Shown piece by piece: positions 20,205 to 33,534 of a stretch of DNA of 64,000 nucleotides (positions within the stretch are counted from its first letter, which is position 1; the number at the start of each line of letters is the position of its first letter). Under the pieces are notes generated by a model, which ran no database searches, was not told the origin of the DNA, and saw nothing but the letters and a program-made list of their open reading frames with translations. This stretch comes from Pseudopyrenochaeta lycopersici (Eukaryota > Ascomycota > Dothideomycetes > Pleosporales > Pseudopyrenochaetaceae), in assembly GCA_003313425.1 (NCBI GenBank), contig NHZP01000005.1, forward strand, positions 248,001-312,000, given 5' to 3'. A program made the position numbers and the translations under genes.

Positions 20205-23200
20205 ATGAACGGCACACCACAAGTCCGTAGAGGCGTAGGCGGCTTTCCCTCAACACCGCAAAACCGCAACCGCTCTCCAGGCGTACGCAGCCCAAATGGC
20301 TCCACGCCGCGATCAAATGTACGGTCGCCATTGCCAGACCTCCCCAAGGCCCCGCCGCAATCCAATTCAGGGCCCCTTATCCCCGCCGATATCCTCGATC
20401 CTGCGCAACAGCGTTTCTACGTCTTCGCGCTCTACGTTGCCCTATGGGCCTACCGGTCATATGACTTCTACACACTAGCCGTCGAGGACGACGAGTCGTT
20501 GTGGCTATGCCTGAAATGGTGCTTCTTCGACATGTTGTTCATGTTCGGGGTGCCGCTGCTGGAGATTCCCTGGCTGGAATGGAGCAACGGCGCTGCGTTT
20601 CTGCTGTTTGTCTTGCACGCAGGATTGGATGTTATGCTCATGTTTCGGATTGGCATACCGGTGCAAGCATGGCTCATGGGTATTGTCGGCTTCCTATGGG
20701 ACAGCGAATTGGCAATTAGCGAGCGCAGTGTCAAACCAGGCGCAATCCTACACAATGCCTCCCTGATCTTGGGCAAGCAGATCATCAACATCCTCCCAGA
20801 AGGATCCGCTATTCTCAACCCCGATAAGCAGTCCTTTTGCCTCAACTCGACCGTCACGCAGCTGGAGATCCCCATCATGATCAACCAGACTGAGCCTGTT
20901 GAGATGGAAATCCTACGCGTCGATATCGATACGAATGTCAACGAGACCATCACAGTCAAGAAGAAGGAAATTAACAACATGATGAAGAAGGCTAGGAGGG
21001 CAGCCAAGTCCTTGGACCCAGACGACCCATTGACTTTGGCATACACTGTGAAGAAGCCAGGCATATATCTTCTCCGAAAGGTCCTAGACCAATCGAAGCT
21101 CCAGGTCCGACCACGCGCATCGAGCCTCGTTGTGGCTACTTGTCCGCAAGCTCGCGTGAAGCCAACTGGTGGCAATCGATGCCGGAGTGATCTTTCGAAC
21201 GTCGCCCTGGAAGTCCACGGCACTCCGCCGCTGAACATCAAGTACCATCTGACCGTGAATGGGAAGTCTCGGGGTCATTCTCAGTTCCAAAATTTGCAAC
21301 CAGAGGATGCCATTTCACCGCTGTCCAGGCACTCATCGCAAGCGTTGGTCAAGAGCGGACGGGAAGACATCTCATGGGCCCGGCCTCACACAATTACGGT
21401 ACCTCTAAATGAATCTCTCGCCACGAGCGGCCTGTGGGAGTATGAAGTCGAAGAAGTCCAAGACGGTCTTGGCAACATCGTAAGCTTCGTCAACGTTGAC
21501 GATGACGATCGCCCAAAATCCAAAGTTGCCGGTCTTCGCCAGTCTTTCCAAGTCCATGAGCGGCCCAAAGCCTTCCTCAAAGGCTGCAATCCGCAAAGCC
21601 CACTCCGTGTCGCGAGAGGTGAGACTACTAGACTTCCAGTTCATTATGGTTCAACTGGACAGCATGCCATCGATTCTGTGCATACGGTTGAATACCTCTT
21701 CACGCCCGAAGCAGATATTATCGCAGATGGGTACCACAGTCTTGATGCCGAGCTCAAGAAGCAGACTATGAGGAATTCTCGTGAACAGCCCCTTATCAAG
21801 GAAGCCGGTCTCTACACAATCAAGACTGTGGCAACCGAATTCTGTGATGGGGAAGTCCTCGAACCTACCTCTTGTCTCCTTCAGAACCCCCTAGAACCGG
21901 ACATGACTATCACCAGCGAAGATATTGTTGACAAATGCGCTGGCAACCCAATCGGCCTCCGAGTTGGCCTCGACCTTGTGGGAAGTCCGCCATTTACTGT
22001 CACATACTACGAACATACACGTGGTCAGAAAAATAGGAAGCCGCCGTTACAGATACCAAGTCTTCGCAGCACAGTAGATTTCACGCCGCGGGATGCTGGT
22101 CACTACAGGTATACTTTCGAAACCATTCGTGACGCAGTCTATACGGAAAGGTCTTTGAAGGGCCTTGAATTACAGCAAAATGTCAGACCCTCGGCACAAG
22201 CACACTTCATCGAGAGTAGTCGGCCCAAGCAGGCTTGCATTGATGATTCAGTTGAGTTTGACGTTGGACTTGTGGGCGAGGCCCCTTGGAAACTGGAATA
22301 CGAGATTGTTCACAACGGCAAGCGCTCCAAACATATCATCGAAACGAACGACGAGCACTATACTATCAGAACAGATAAGCTACGTAGCGGAGGCGAGCAT
22401 GTTGTTGCTCTCACAAGCGTCAGTGATAAGGCAAACTGCAAAGAGGTTTTGAAGGAAGAAGCGCGAGTCAACGTACGCCACGAACGTCCAAAGGCGTACT
22501 TTGGGCACATTGAAGGCAAACAGGCAGTCAGGGCTCTGGAGGGTCGTCAAGTCGGCCTGCCTCTCCGCTTCACTGGAAATGGGCCCTGGAGACTGCAGTA
22601 TGAAAATTTGAAGACGAAGGAAGTCAGGAAGGAGACCTTCCAAAACGCCAATTCCTACCTAGACGTCAAGAACGATGGCACGTATCAGCTTCTTTCAGTC
22701 AAGGACTCTGTCTGTCCAGGCTCGATCGACGAGAAGGCCAGCCAGTTTGATGTCTCATGGGTAGCTCGCCCACTACTCAGTATTCCCGACGGTGCAGCTG
22801 TAGTTGAGAATGGCAAGTACATCAAGGAAGCCGTTTGCGAAGGTGATGAGGACACTTTCGATATCTCCTTGCATGGTATGTATATTGCCTTGGTTTGTTA
22901 TTTTTGCTAATAATTGCGTAGGAAATGCCCCCTTCGATGTGTCGTATCGACAGGACTATAAGGACAGGAAAGGCAAGACCACCTCCCTCAGTGAGAAGAC
23001 TCTTCATACTGCCGGTAGCACCGCATCTATCCGTGCGGATACCTCAAACCCTGGCACATATGATTACACCTTCCTCAAGCTTGGTGATACAAAATACGAT
23101 CACTCAAAGAAGCACTTCACTCCCATCACTATCCGGCAAACAGTGCATCCACGCCCAGGCGCCCGCTTTGACAAGCCCGGAAAGACGTACAGTTACTGCT

Positions 23201-24039
23201 CCCGAGAAGCAGAGGGCGAGGAGGTCATTCCCATCACTCTCGAAGGCGTCGCACCCTTCTACCTCGAAGTTGAAATTAAGCATCACGGCACGCCTAAGTC
23301 CGAAATTAGTGTACACAAGAACATTCCAACGAACAAGTACGACCTTAAGATCGAGCACCGCAAGCTGCACCTCGGCCATTCGTCAATCTCCATTCGCAAA
23401 GTCCGCGACTCCCGAGGTTGCACCCTTAAACCACCTCCAGGCGGCCCGCGGGTGCAGATTAGTGTGCACGATGCGCCCACGGCTGCACCACTGGAGGATC
23501 GCACAGACTTCTGCGTTGGTGAGCGTCTTTCCTTCGCGCTTGGTGGCCAAGTGCCATTCACTGTGTACTACACATTTGAAAATAAGGAACGCAAGGCATC
23601 AAACCCTGGCACGACGTTCCGTCGTCTGGCTGAACTCCCTGGAACCTTCACAATCACTGGACTCCGCGATTCGGCCTCCGAGTGCCTTGCCGCGCTCAAT
23701 CTCACCAAGACGATCCATCCCATTCCCTCTGTCCGCCTCTCCGGTGGTCAAGTATTAGAGATTGACATCCACGAGGGCGGTGGCACCGACCTTGACTTCG
23801 AGTTCTGGGGCACGGGTCCATTCGAGTTTACTTTTACGCGCAGCACCAACGCAGCCAAGGGCAAGAAGAGCAAAGTGCTTGAGATTCGGACAGAGACCAG
23901 TTATGAGCATCACATGAAAATTCCCGTGCAGGAAGAGGGCACGTATGAGGTGATTAGTATCAAGGACCGATGGTGTAGTTTTGCCAAGGGAGGCGAGGTC
24001 GAGGGCAAAGCGGGGAGTAGCAAGTTGTTGACGTATTGA
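20205..24039 (+). CDS. POM152: Nuclear pore membrane protein POM152, two exons
   Basis: Exon 1 (20205–22875) and exon 2 (22922–24039) join over a 46-bp intron (GTATGT, CTAAT, CGTAG) to give 1262 aa, close to the size of yeast POM152 (about 1337). Without the splice the frame stops after ALVCYFC. The N-terminus is Pro/Ser-rich, then a cluster of hydrophobic segments (about 65–155; FYVFALYVALWAYRSYDFY and FLLFVLHAGLDVMLMF). The rest is a series of roughly 100-residue beta-sandwich repeats with recurring patterns such as G-x-P-P/W-x-(L/V)-x-Y and (G)-x-Y-x-(F/L)-x-(S/T)-(I/V)-x-D, typical of the lumenal Ig-like repeats. It forms the membrane ring in the perinuclear lumen. Confidence 0.9.
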
Positions 24040-24410
24040 GCGGTTCAACAGCATGATTGGAAAAAGATTTGGGGATATGGATTTTTGGGAAGCGTATGAT
24101 GTGCATTTTCTGGCGTTGAGCGTGTTATGGAGTGTATTTCTTTTCTATGCCCTGTTCGTGTGATATGACTAGAAGAAGGAAACATGGGGGATTTCACTGG
24201 TATAGCATATAATATCCAACTACCAACTACCCATTTCTCTCTCTCTTTCTCTCTCAAAATAAAAGTTTATTTCCAAATCCATGCCATGTCATCGTCAGCG
24301 CAGTTGCGGGGGGGTATAGCGTAGCATAGTATAGCATGACGTCTATGTAGAGTCAAAATCCCGGTAATTATGATTCCCAGGAACGAAAAGTCCGGTCTAG
24401 AACTCTACCT
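24040..24410. other. Intergenic between convergent genes
   Basis: About 370 bases with a CT microsatellite (TCTCTCTCTTTCTCTCTC around 24238–24256). No gene. Confidence 0.5.
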
Positions 24411-26286
24411 TCAACTTGTCTGTTTACTCCTGTTCTGCTCCCTCAGAAACGCTTCAACGCTGGTATCTTTGGTCGCGTCTATCTTGTGCTCCAGCTCCTC
24501 TTCCTCGGGACTCTTGGAGCGCGCGGGCTCTTCGATCTTTTCTTCGGCCGGCTTGCTTCCTGTCACGGCGCCGACGAGGCCGCCCACGGTGGATGTAACG
24601 GCTGCGGAGGCAGAGGCAGAGGCGTCTTGGGCTTGTGCGAGATAGCCTGGTGCAGCGGGTTGTTCGGTGTCCGGGAGGGGTACTTCCTTTGGTGCTTGGC
24701 CGATGGTGTTGGGTTCCATGGTGACTGTTTTGTCGCCGTGGCCGTGGTCTTTGACGGCGGCGTCGGGCGTGCCTTCTGCGAGTTGGCCCGACGCGTGGGT
24801 CTGGTCTTGCTGTGTATATCGCGTCTCGCTTGTTCCTTCGCGGATTGGCAGTGTAGACGATACTGGAGTGGAGCTGGGAGCTATAGAGGTGGAATTTGGC
24901 GTTGCGGAAGGTGTGTCTGGGTCTGAGGGTGGGGTTTGCAGGCCAATGTCTGTCTCGTCGGTATCAGGAGGGTGTGTAGCTGTCCCTACGGTTGTAAGGG
25001 GGTCGCCGATTTGGAAGGCTGGAGTGTTGGGCTGCGTGATTCCACTCATACCCTTGTTGTACCCAACCGGCTTTGGAATTCTGAATATTAGTTGATTCCT
25101 CTGCACGCCATCCTCACTGCCCACGCCCCAAGCCTGCATCTCCCCATTAGGCCCCTCTTTCCACTTTATTGGTCCAATGGGAATTGTCTTCCTCCCGTTC
25201 TGCACATTGGGATTCTCCCATATCAATTGTTGCTCAATTGCTGGCTCCAGGTTGGGCATGGAGCCCCATTCAAAGTCTAATTTGCCGCCATACTTCTTGG
25301 GAATGTTCTCGGGGTCAATGTATTGGCTGAGAACGGGGAATACGTTTGCAGGGGAGAGGATGAAGATTTTGGAAACGGTGATGGGGTCGAACCAGCGCTT
25401 GACCCAGCCCCAGACGGTGGGAAAGAAGCCTGGTGCGCCGACAATCTAGTACAAATGTAAGTTTTTGGCCAATTATGAACTGATATATGAATCTTGGGCG
25501 TACGAATATCCTGTCCAGCGTCTCTGGGTAATGTGCAGTGGCCAGGACGGAGGCATCCTGCATGTGGCCCTTCAGATTCCAAAACTGCTTCAAGCCAACA
25601 CCGCTGATGTCGACGATATTGTTGCTCTGCGAAATGGGCGTCTCGGGGTGGTTTCGCGGCACCATTGAGCACAATGGCGTCACGAATCTCGTCAGCGACT
25701 CGTACAGGGCGAAGAGGCGCAGGTTCTTGGTTGCGACATTGGGTATGACGGTTTTGGAGTCGGCGAGATTCTTCTCATACGACGAGATGTTCTTCACGTT
25801 GAGCGGCGCGACTTCGAACAGATACAGTGGGATGCCGCGCTTGTCGCGTCGACCCAGCCATTGGGGATACTGCACAACACAGTCAGACAAGACTTGGCCG
25901 CGAAGAATGCGAGTTTCTGTACCAAGCGGCGCGTTTGCTCAAATTCTTTGGTCTCAATGGTGTTGAAGATTTCCTGCAGCTTATTCTCTTTGCGCCAGTC
26001 TTCGGTGTCTTTGAACTGCTTGTAAGCTTCCTGTGGTACAAAACGTCGGGCGCGCAGATAACGGCTGTAAGCAGTCAGTGCCCCGCCATAAGCTTCAAGA
26101 GATGAGCATTTACAGCAAGGTCTCGTCGTCGTGGCTGGCGTCCTTGTCCGCAGTGGCAGGCGTCCAGTAGCCCGCGTCCTGACATATCTTCTTGAATTCA
26201 TCGAGCTGTGCTTGCTGATGGGCGGAGAGATGTGCGAGATGCCCCGCAGGATACTGCATCGACTCGACTCTGCTGAGGTCCGCCAT
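24411..26286 (-). CDS. Sec14-like CRAL-TRIO lipid-binding protein, four exons
   Basis: Exons on the minus strand are 26286–26114, 26064–25923, 25869–25504 and 25445–24411, all joining in frame to 571 aa. The first exon encodes MADLSRVESMQYPAGHLAHL and the CRAL-TRIO N-terminal helix (QLDEFKKICQDAGYW). Then comes RYLRARRF, the usual Sec14 motif. The lipid-binding lobe follows with YPQWLGRRDKRGIPLYLF, a long gate region, VDISGVGLKQFWNL and the C-terminal VPKIFILSPANVFPVLSQYI-like segment, here with KYGGKLDFEWGSMPNL at its end. The last about 220 residues are a low-complexity Thr/Pro/Ser tail. Sec14 family members exchange phosphatidylinositol and phosphatidylcholine at Golgi and endosomal membranes. 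The exact paralogue is not determined. Confidence 0.9.
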
Positions 26287-27150
26287 GGTGGGAAATGCTA
26301 CAGATAGTACAGGAAAGGATATGCAGGGTAAAAGAGGAAAGGAGAAGAGCGGAAAACAAGAGCCTCGAATCTAGGGCGTCATGTTGGTTATGCTCTGCGG
26401 CGGGTAGCGGCAGTGATGTCAATTAGCGCCATAATTTTGTGGCTGCAGTCGGCCTCACAAACAGCGACTCTCGGGGCGGGTTTCGGACGAGCCGGACCAG
26501 AAATGGACAAATGTGTGCCATGGTCATCCATCTGAAGCGTCTGTCTAACTGGAGTTATGGAGTCGTGTTTGTCGCTTTGGCCGCGAGAAGCTCATAGCCG
26601 GTAAAAACCTCATGGCCGACTCGGAAGGGATTTCCTGCTCACTTCCGCGGCGAGCCGGAGGCCAGCCGGGAGGGTGTTAAAGCTACTTATCACCGGCAAG
26701 ATGACTGAGCATTCAGCAGTTAGCGAGAGACAAGATTATCAGTTTAGTGATAAGTCGATTCAGAGGAAGTAGACTTGGGCCTTATTATACGAAGCTGAAG
26801 CTCTAGCTAGTGTGCCAGCGTTGCTCTAAATATGGCAAAGCTTCAACTTGCATGGTTTATGAGAATGAATCTCGATTGCAGCGCTTGACTACCTCTTGCC
26901 TATGGACTGCCCGCCATGTCGTGCAGTTGGTGAGGTGCAGAGTCGCGATTTTAGCGGCCGAGGCGACGCGATTGGCGATGCGTTCATCGCTCAGCAACGT
27001 TGACGACATGTCTAAGAAGACTCACTCGCCGTCGTCCACACCTCAAATCGGGACGCAAACCCACGCTCTGCCTCCTGCGCGCAGAGCCAAATAATCTCAG
27101 CCGTAATCCCTAATAATAATAATTCCACCCTTGCGGCGGTCAAGCCCAGC
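26287..27150. promoter_or_regulatory. Divergent intergenic region
   Basis: About 860 bases between the starts of the Sec14-like and F-box genes. Both promoters are expected here. A 94-codon plus-strand ORF (26810–27094) shows no domain and is not called. Confidence 0.4.
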
Positions 27151-29045
27151 ATGGGCCGAGTCGCCTTCACCGACCTGCCCACCGAGATCCTCGAAGCCAT
27201 ATTCCTGCACCTCGACCCGCTCTCCTTGATCTCCGTGTCGCAGACCAACAAGCCCATTAAGCAGCTCACCACCGACGCCCCCATCATATGGCGCAACCTG
27301 TGCCTCACCCGCTTCACCACGTGGGACTCGCGCCACAATATCGCCGCTAAACTCGCCGGTCCCCTCTCAGACGTTGACTGGCGGTCGTTGTTCATATCGA
27401 AGATCCAAATCGAGCAGAACACGAGGGCCCTCCTGGACCACATAGTAGCAACGCAGCAAGAGCGCATACGATGTATCAACGAGATTGCCGATTTTGGCTA
27501 CGATGCGAAAGAGACACTGCTGAGAGAATGTGCATGTCCGGATGACGCCGAGGATGTGCTGGCAAGACGATACTATGCGAATGCAGTGCTAGAGCGCATC
27601 CATCGCGAGGTTGCAATCAATGTGTGGAAGGAGCTGCATGACGGCGAGCATGTGCCGATAGAGAGGGCATTGGGCGCATATGACATCTTTGCCAGGGTCG
27701 GCGAGGACGTGGATAATCATGTCATTGCAGAGGATATCAAAGACCTAGCAAGTGGTGTCTTAGACGAGTATCCTGGCTTTCGCGAGTTGAGCCCACGGTG
27801 GAAGGCGTCAACACTAGCCTCCTATCTGCGCGACCAGGGCTTCAAAGGCGTCCCAGACGTATCATATCGTGCCCTTCGAAACTCCTTCATTGGACTGGTC
27901 CTACGATCGTCCACGCACGAGTCGTTGCCACTCATCTCTGTTGCTATTTTCTGCGCCGTAGCACGACAACTGGGCCTGGATGCACGACCCTGCGGCTTCC
28001 TCTTCCACGTCTACACCCTTGTTTACGCGCCCAAGAACTACAATCTCGACGGCCAGTACAAGCCCACCAACTCTGAAGATCTCGACTTCATGTATCTCGA
28101 CCCCTTTCGCTCGTCCTCTGAAGTGCAGCAAGGCGACTTGCAGCGCACGTTGAGAGATATGGGTGTCCCATCTGCCGAGCACGCAACCTTCCTCAGCGAC
28201 ACTACTACTAGAGAAATGGTTCTGCGTACGGCGAGGAATATCATGAACTCTGTGCAAACAATCCGCCAAACCGAGGCTGGAGTGCGCGGTATTCAAGCAT
28301 CGTGGCTAAACTCATACCCCGATATGGACAATGCATTTTACGCGACAATCTGGGCTATGCTTATTCTCGGCCCTGCCGACGATCATCCATCTGCAAATCT
28401 AGCCAACACTACCACCCGCCGTCGCCAATACCTCCCCTACCTCCTCGAGCACTTCCAGACCCATTTTCCATGGGATGTCACCCTACTCTCACGCTATGTC
28501 ATCCCAATGTTCTACAACCAACCTGAAGAGCATAGGCTCTTGCAGTTCGTGCAGAGTATGCATCAAGTTGATGCTATGCGGAAGCCTGTGTCACGCCGCT
28601 CAGAGCGAACGGCTAATGTCAACTTCAAGGTCGGCCAACTGTTCCAGCACAAGAGATACAGCTACGAAGGAGTCATCACCGGTTGGGATGTTGCGTGCGA
28701 TGCAGGTGAAGAATGGATACGAAATATGGGCGTTGATCGCCTACCCAATGGGCGCAATCAGGCCTTCTACCATGTGCTGTAAGTTTATCCTCCTATCTTA
28801 CCCATATCCATTATATCATATCTTTCGTCAGTCTTTGGTAAATTTGGCCAAGCAGGTACTGATTGACACATAGAGTCTGTGATAAGTCCGTCCGATACGT
28901 TGCAGAAGAGAATATAGAACCCGTTCCTTCCAGGACACGGCCTTCCGAAGCTATATCAAGACTTGCCGGTCGCCATTTCAAGCGCTGGGACGAGGCAGAA
29001 TGCCGCTTTGTGAGTAACGTTCTCGACGAATATCCTGATAGTTGA
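27151..29045 (+). CDS. F-box protein with SirB1/transglutaminase-like and YccV-like domains (FBXO21 type), two exons
   Basis: Exon 1 (27151–28778) and exon 2 (28874–29045) are joined over a 95-bp intron (GTAAGT ... ACATAG), giving 599 aa. Residues about 5–50 are an F-box (FTDLPTEILEAIFLHLDPLS), which would recruit SKP1 in an SCF ubiquitin ligase. About 110–350 match the SirB1_N/transglutaminase-like core (LPLISVAIFCAVARQLGLDA and the following G-F-x-x-H). From about 480 to the end is a YccV/HspQ-like beta domain (FKVGQLFQHKRYSYEGVITG), completed by exon 2 (YVAEENIEP). The same three domains in the same order define vertebrate FBXO21. The substrate is unknown. The spliced frame is what completes the YccV domain, supporting the intron. 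Confidence 0.88.
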
Positions 29046-31169
29046 GTACGTCGTGCTCATGATACCGCTGCAACTTGGCGTTGGTGGGGTTGTTGCTCGG
29101 TTACGACGAAACCTGGCTAATGGTTGTAGGTTGGCTATGTACCCGGTTGGGGTTTCGCCGACGATTTCGCCATCTGACGGCCCGTTATAGATTGTTTACA
29201 ACATTTCTTTGTTCATCGCAACCGACTTAAATACGACAGCGTCGGTGCTGGGCATTTTGAAGCTGCAAGACTGGATCACTTATACCCCTCACTTCACCCC
29301 CACATTAATTATCAAAAAGACATGTATCCCTCCAGACCAGTATCCCCTGTCTGGAAAACAATCCTCTTCTAGACAGTTCCCGACAAGGCATCTCACCAGG
29401 CGCTAGAACCGCGCTACGAAGCACCTCGCATTCCCCGCGCCGGCCCAATTAACATGGGGGTGTATAACGGGCCGGGATTATAGTCCCTACTGTGGGCCAA
29501 CCCGGTCCATGGTTTCTTGACCCTGCTTAACGCGATACTGACACCGGACATTAGTGGTCTGGACTTCGCTTCCTGTACGGCGCGGTCCTGGGCACATATT
29601 TTAGCTGTGAATAGTCGCAGTTGTTGGGATGGTCATGGAGAGGTCTACAGGGTGTTGCAGCGATGACATTCAAGTGCAGGAAGTTGTGCAGCAATGGTCC
29701 TATCATGATACTCTATCTAGGCGGTCAAGTAAATCTCCGAGATCCGCGTAAGACTGTTTATCTATCCATCTATCTATTTATTTACACGAGGGGACATATT
29801 CGCAATCAATGACGCACTGAGTTGGATTTTTTACATGGGGCGAAAAACAGACTCACCGAAAGGTTCAAAATGCGGTATTTACGTAACTACGGATTGGAGA
29901 CTAGTATATATTGTTTTATCTTGGAAAAGTGCGATAAACTTGTCTGTCTCACCGACAAGAGGGGAGTCCCCAGCTGCCCAATCTGCATTATCATGTGTTG
30001 TGCTGCTGAATACAGCAACCACCCACCACGCACGCCCGAGCGAATACGCGGAGCGGTGTAGCCAGGCGCGATTGTCGCACTGAGCCATCGGAGAGCGAAA
30101 TTTCGCCTCCCCCAGTGAAAGACGCATATATCGAAATTTCTCAAAGTCGAGACAAGTCTGTGGTTGCAATGGGCGGGTCCATGCTACCGGTTCTTCGATG
30201 CAGGTCCGGTGTGCTGTGTCGCACCGCAGTGTCACCTCAGCTGTGTATGAGGGAAATGAGAATCTAGACCAAGAACTCCCACTCCGGTCTGAAAACCTCT
30301 CACGTAAAGGTCGTAGAAATGTGACGCTCCAATGCACTCACAACGTCCCTGTGCCTCATCGCCACCACCACAAATACAACGTGTGATCTCCCCCTCCATC
30401 ACCACGCTCCTCAGCTCAGACCTCGTACTCCTAAACCGCCCTACATGCCGTGTAACCGTCTCTTGACCCAAGACCCGAGCACCGTTGCACGCGTGTTCCC
30501 AGCGCGAAGCGAGAGGCTGACAGGACGGAGGTACACCCGCTCGATTCCGGCGCTGAGCTCCGATGCACAGAGCGAGTGTTGGGACTGGAGTTTCACAGAC
30601 GCAGTGCCATGCGTTGCACGTGTGTATGTGTGGCGAGCTGCGTGGTTCCGGTGACTGCGGCCTGGGTGGGGGTGTGGGACAAATGGGGGCGGAAGGGATG
30701 CTGGCTGGGAGTGAAGATGGGATTACCTGAGCTTGTTTAGAGATTTTGAGGCGTTGACATATGCTGTGAGATGTGTAGGGGAGAAGAAAAGGAAGTGATG
30801 GGATACGGAGAGAAGTAAGAGATGCGGTTTCGAGAGTGGAATGATTAGAACTTTGGCCAGAAGCTGAAGAAATTGAGCACCGATAAAGTCTGGCAGTGTT
30901 GAGCTAGACAGATATGAAAAGAGGGAAATGTAAAAGAGAGCTGCGTGTATGGACATAGAAAGTGGACCAGCAAGAGATTTTGAGGTGTATAAAAGAGACC
31001 AGCAATAACTAGTCCCCGGGTATAATATCCAACTACAGAACTTACTCCACCACAATCAATGCAGTATCGTAGCTCAACATTACGCGCACTCATCCGCCAA
31101 CATCATCATCCCACATAACCATACCACATATCACATATTTCACCCTCAGCCACAAGTAAAGCCGTAGAT
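29046..31169. other. Gene-poor interval, no supported gene
   Basis: About 2.1 kb with several overlapping short ORFs on both strands (29.8–30.6 kb) but no domain, splice pattern or conserved motif. A (TATC/TATT)n tract sits at about 29757–29785. A plus-strand TATAAAAG near 30988 has no ORF of note downstream. Part is the 3' flank of the sugar transporter. Confidence 0.5.
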
Positions 31170-33041
31170 TTAGACGGTGATTTCGGTCTTGGGGTTCTGA
31201 GAATCCACAGGGATCTCAATGTGCTTCTCGCCAAGGTGCATCTCAGAGGCGAAGGTGGTGGTTGGCTTCCACTTGCGGGAGGTGCGGGGAGTAGTCTCCT
31301 CCAACATCTTGTCGACCTGCTCGAGGGTAAGACCCTTGGTCTCGGGAACGAAGAAGTAGGCGAACAAGACTGGCCGTTGGTTAGCTTTCGTTCAAATGCG
31401 CAGTAGTAGCAATTGAGACTTACAAGAGATGCAGCAGAGGCCGCCCCACATGAAGAACACGTTAGAGCCGAGCTTAGCGGAGTCAGGGCGTTCGGCAACG
31501 AGGTAAGGAGTAATGACACCGATGATGCAGTTCCAGAACCAGTTGGAGGAGGTGGAGAGACCGACACCGCGGGAACGGATGGTGAGGGGGAAGATCTCGC
31601 CAATGACGATCCAGGCAGCCGGACCCCAGGTTGTTGCAAAGACGGAAATGTTCAAGCAGATGAATGCAATCATAGCCCTGGTGGCATTGGGGTTGGCAGG
31701 GTGGTCGGCGGTGTTCTTGCCGGCTGTAGCACCAATGGCGCCAACGATGAACTGCATGATGACCATACCGGCGGCACCGAAGATCAAAATGGGGCGACGT
31801 CCAATCTTCTCAACCATGACGAACGAGGCAGGGGTGGAGAGCACGTTGACAAGGGTTGTAACAAGGGAGATCAAGAAGGGGTTGCTGATCGAGCCAAGTT
31901 GCTGGAAGAAGACGGGACCAAAGTAGAAGATGAAGTTGATACCAGTGAGCTGCTGCATCATCTGCATGCAGATACCGAGAAGAGTACGGCGGACGTTTGA
32001 GGCGGGGCTGGAGAGCTTGCCCTCGAAGCAAGCCATCCAGGATCCGAGGTAGCTGGTCTGGGGGACAACAGACATCTCGTACTCGTGGTTGGCAATAATC
32101 TCAGCAAGTTCATCCTGAATGTACTCGGAGTCCAGAGGCTGGCCACGGACGCGACCAAGAGCAGCGGCAGCCTTGTCGAGCTTGCCCTTCTTGACCCAGT
32201 AACGGGGCGACTCGGGCAGCAGAGCAAGACCGACGGCGAGGATGATGGCCCAGAGGAACTGGACGGCGATCGGGATACGGTAGGAGCCAGTGTCGCGGCG
32301 GTTCTGCGTAGCATAGACGACGCAGTTGGCGAGCAAGATACCAATGGTAATGCAGAATTGGTAACCAGCAACGACGGCACCACGGACCTTCTTGGGAGCG
32401 ATCTCAGACATGTACCTACAGGAGTCAGTATACATTCAGTTGCACAAGCAGAATCTCAACTCACAGAATGACAATGGCGGAGATGAAACCGACACCGAAA
32501 CCAGCAATGAGACGACCAGCAACCATGACTTCGAGACCAGTAGAGGCAGTCTCGAGGACGCCACCAACGCAGAAGATGGCGCATCCGAGAATGATGGTGA
32601 GGCGACGGCCGATGAAATCAGCAAGGTCTCCAGAGATGATGGCACCGAAGAAGGTACCGGCCGAGAGAATGGAGGTGGTCAGGGATTGTTGCCAGGAGGG
32701 AATACTGAAGAAGTCCTTTCGGTATTCGACAATGATTGGGTCCTGAGCACCGATGCCAGGGAACTTGACGTCTGGGTATTCAAAGCCAGTGTATTGCTTG
32801 ATGAAGTAGTCCATGTTCAGGACACCACCCATCCAACCGGTATCATATCCGAAGAAGATCTGTCTCAGATCATTAGCGACAAACCCTCAATACTTTTTTT
32901 GAGAGAGAGAGAGAGAGGGCTATTACTTACACCACCAAAGGCTGCAAAAGCAACGATCAGGTAGGCCCGAACGGTGACGGGAGCCTCAACACGATTGACA
33001 TCAGTCGTGCCGGTGACGGCGACAACTCCACCTCCAGGCAT
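31170..33041 (-). CDS. MFS sugar (hexose) transporter, four exons
   Basis: Exons 33041–32931, 32859–32465, 32415–31424 and 31369–31170 splice in frame to 565 aa, the normal length for fungal hexose transporters. Introns are 71, 50, 48 or so and 54 bp long class, all GT–AG; the first carries a GA microsatellite. Signature motifs are present: FFGYDTGWMGGV in TM1, DFIGRRLTIILG, AGFGVGFISA, PESPRYWVKKGK, QQLTGINFIFYFGP in TM7, GRRPILIFG, and PETKGLTLEQVDKM at the end. The C-tail is short and cytosolic. It imports hexoses by facilitated diffusion or proton symport; the Q-Q-x-x-G-I-N motif supports sugar binding. Affinity and sugar are not determinable. Long antisense ORFs over it are codon-bias shadows. 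Confidence 0.93.
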
Positions 33042-33534
33042 GATTGCAAGTGCAGTGTTGTTTCAAGGTTGATTGTAACGAGTAGGATGAAACTCTTCGA
33101 TCCAGAAGAGGAGTCCCGCGCAGCGATGGAAAGAGAAGAAAGCTGGGGATGTCTTCAAAACATGATCAGCGGTGCGGATTCCTAAGCTTTTAATATCGGG
33201 TCCCCAAGCAGCAGTGATGCTGCAGCACGGCGCGCTTGTGTGGCTTTCTGGTTAATGGGTACAGTAACATTGCACATATCCGCCTAAGCCCCTTTTGGAT
33301 ACTACTCCGCATCTCACGCTTCTGGAAGGATTCCCACAACCCCATGCCGGACCGCTCATGACAGGCCGCTCCCAGTATTCTCGCCTGCGTTTGAGGGCTG
33401 GCAGGCGGCTGAGACTGTTGTCATCTAGCTCGAACCTTGGTGTCGTGGCTCGACCTGTTGAAAGCTGCGGGCAAACATCAGGGTCTGTACGGGACAGGCA
33501 TCGCCGCGCATAGATGACCGGGTATGACGCTCAA

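Noticed and set aside
20468..21241. 257-codon minus-strand ORF within POM152.
   Set aside because: Antisense shadow of the POM152 exon with no domain.
30980..31060. Plus-strand TATAAAAG followed by a short ORF (ATG near 31060).
   Set aside because: The ORF has fewer than 20 codons and runs toward the 3' end of the sugar transporter; a promoter could not be supported.
31413..32964. Long ORFs (up to 195 codons) on the plus strand over the sugar transporter.
   Set aside because: They lie antisense to well-supported exons and have Asp/Glu/Gly-rich translations typical of codon-bias shadows.
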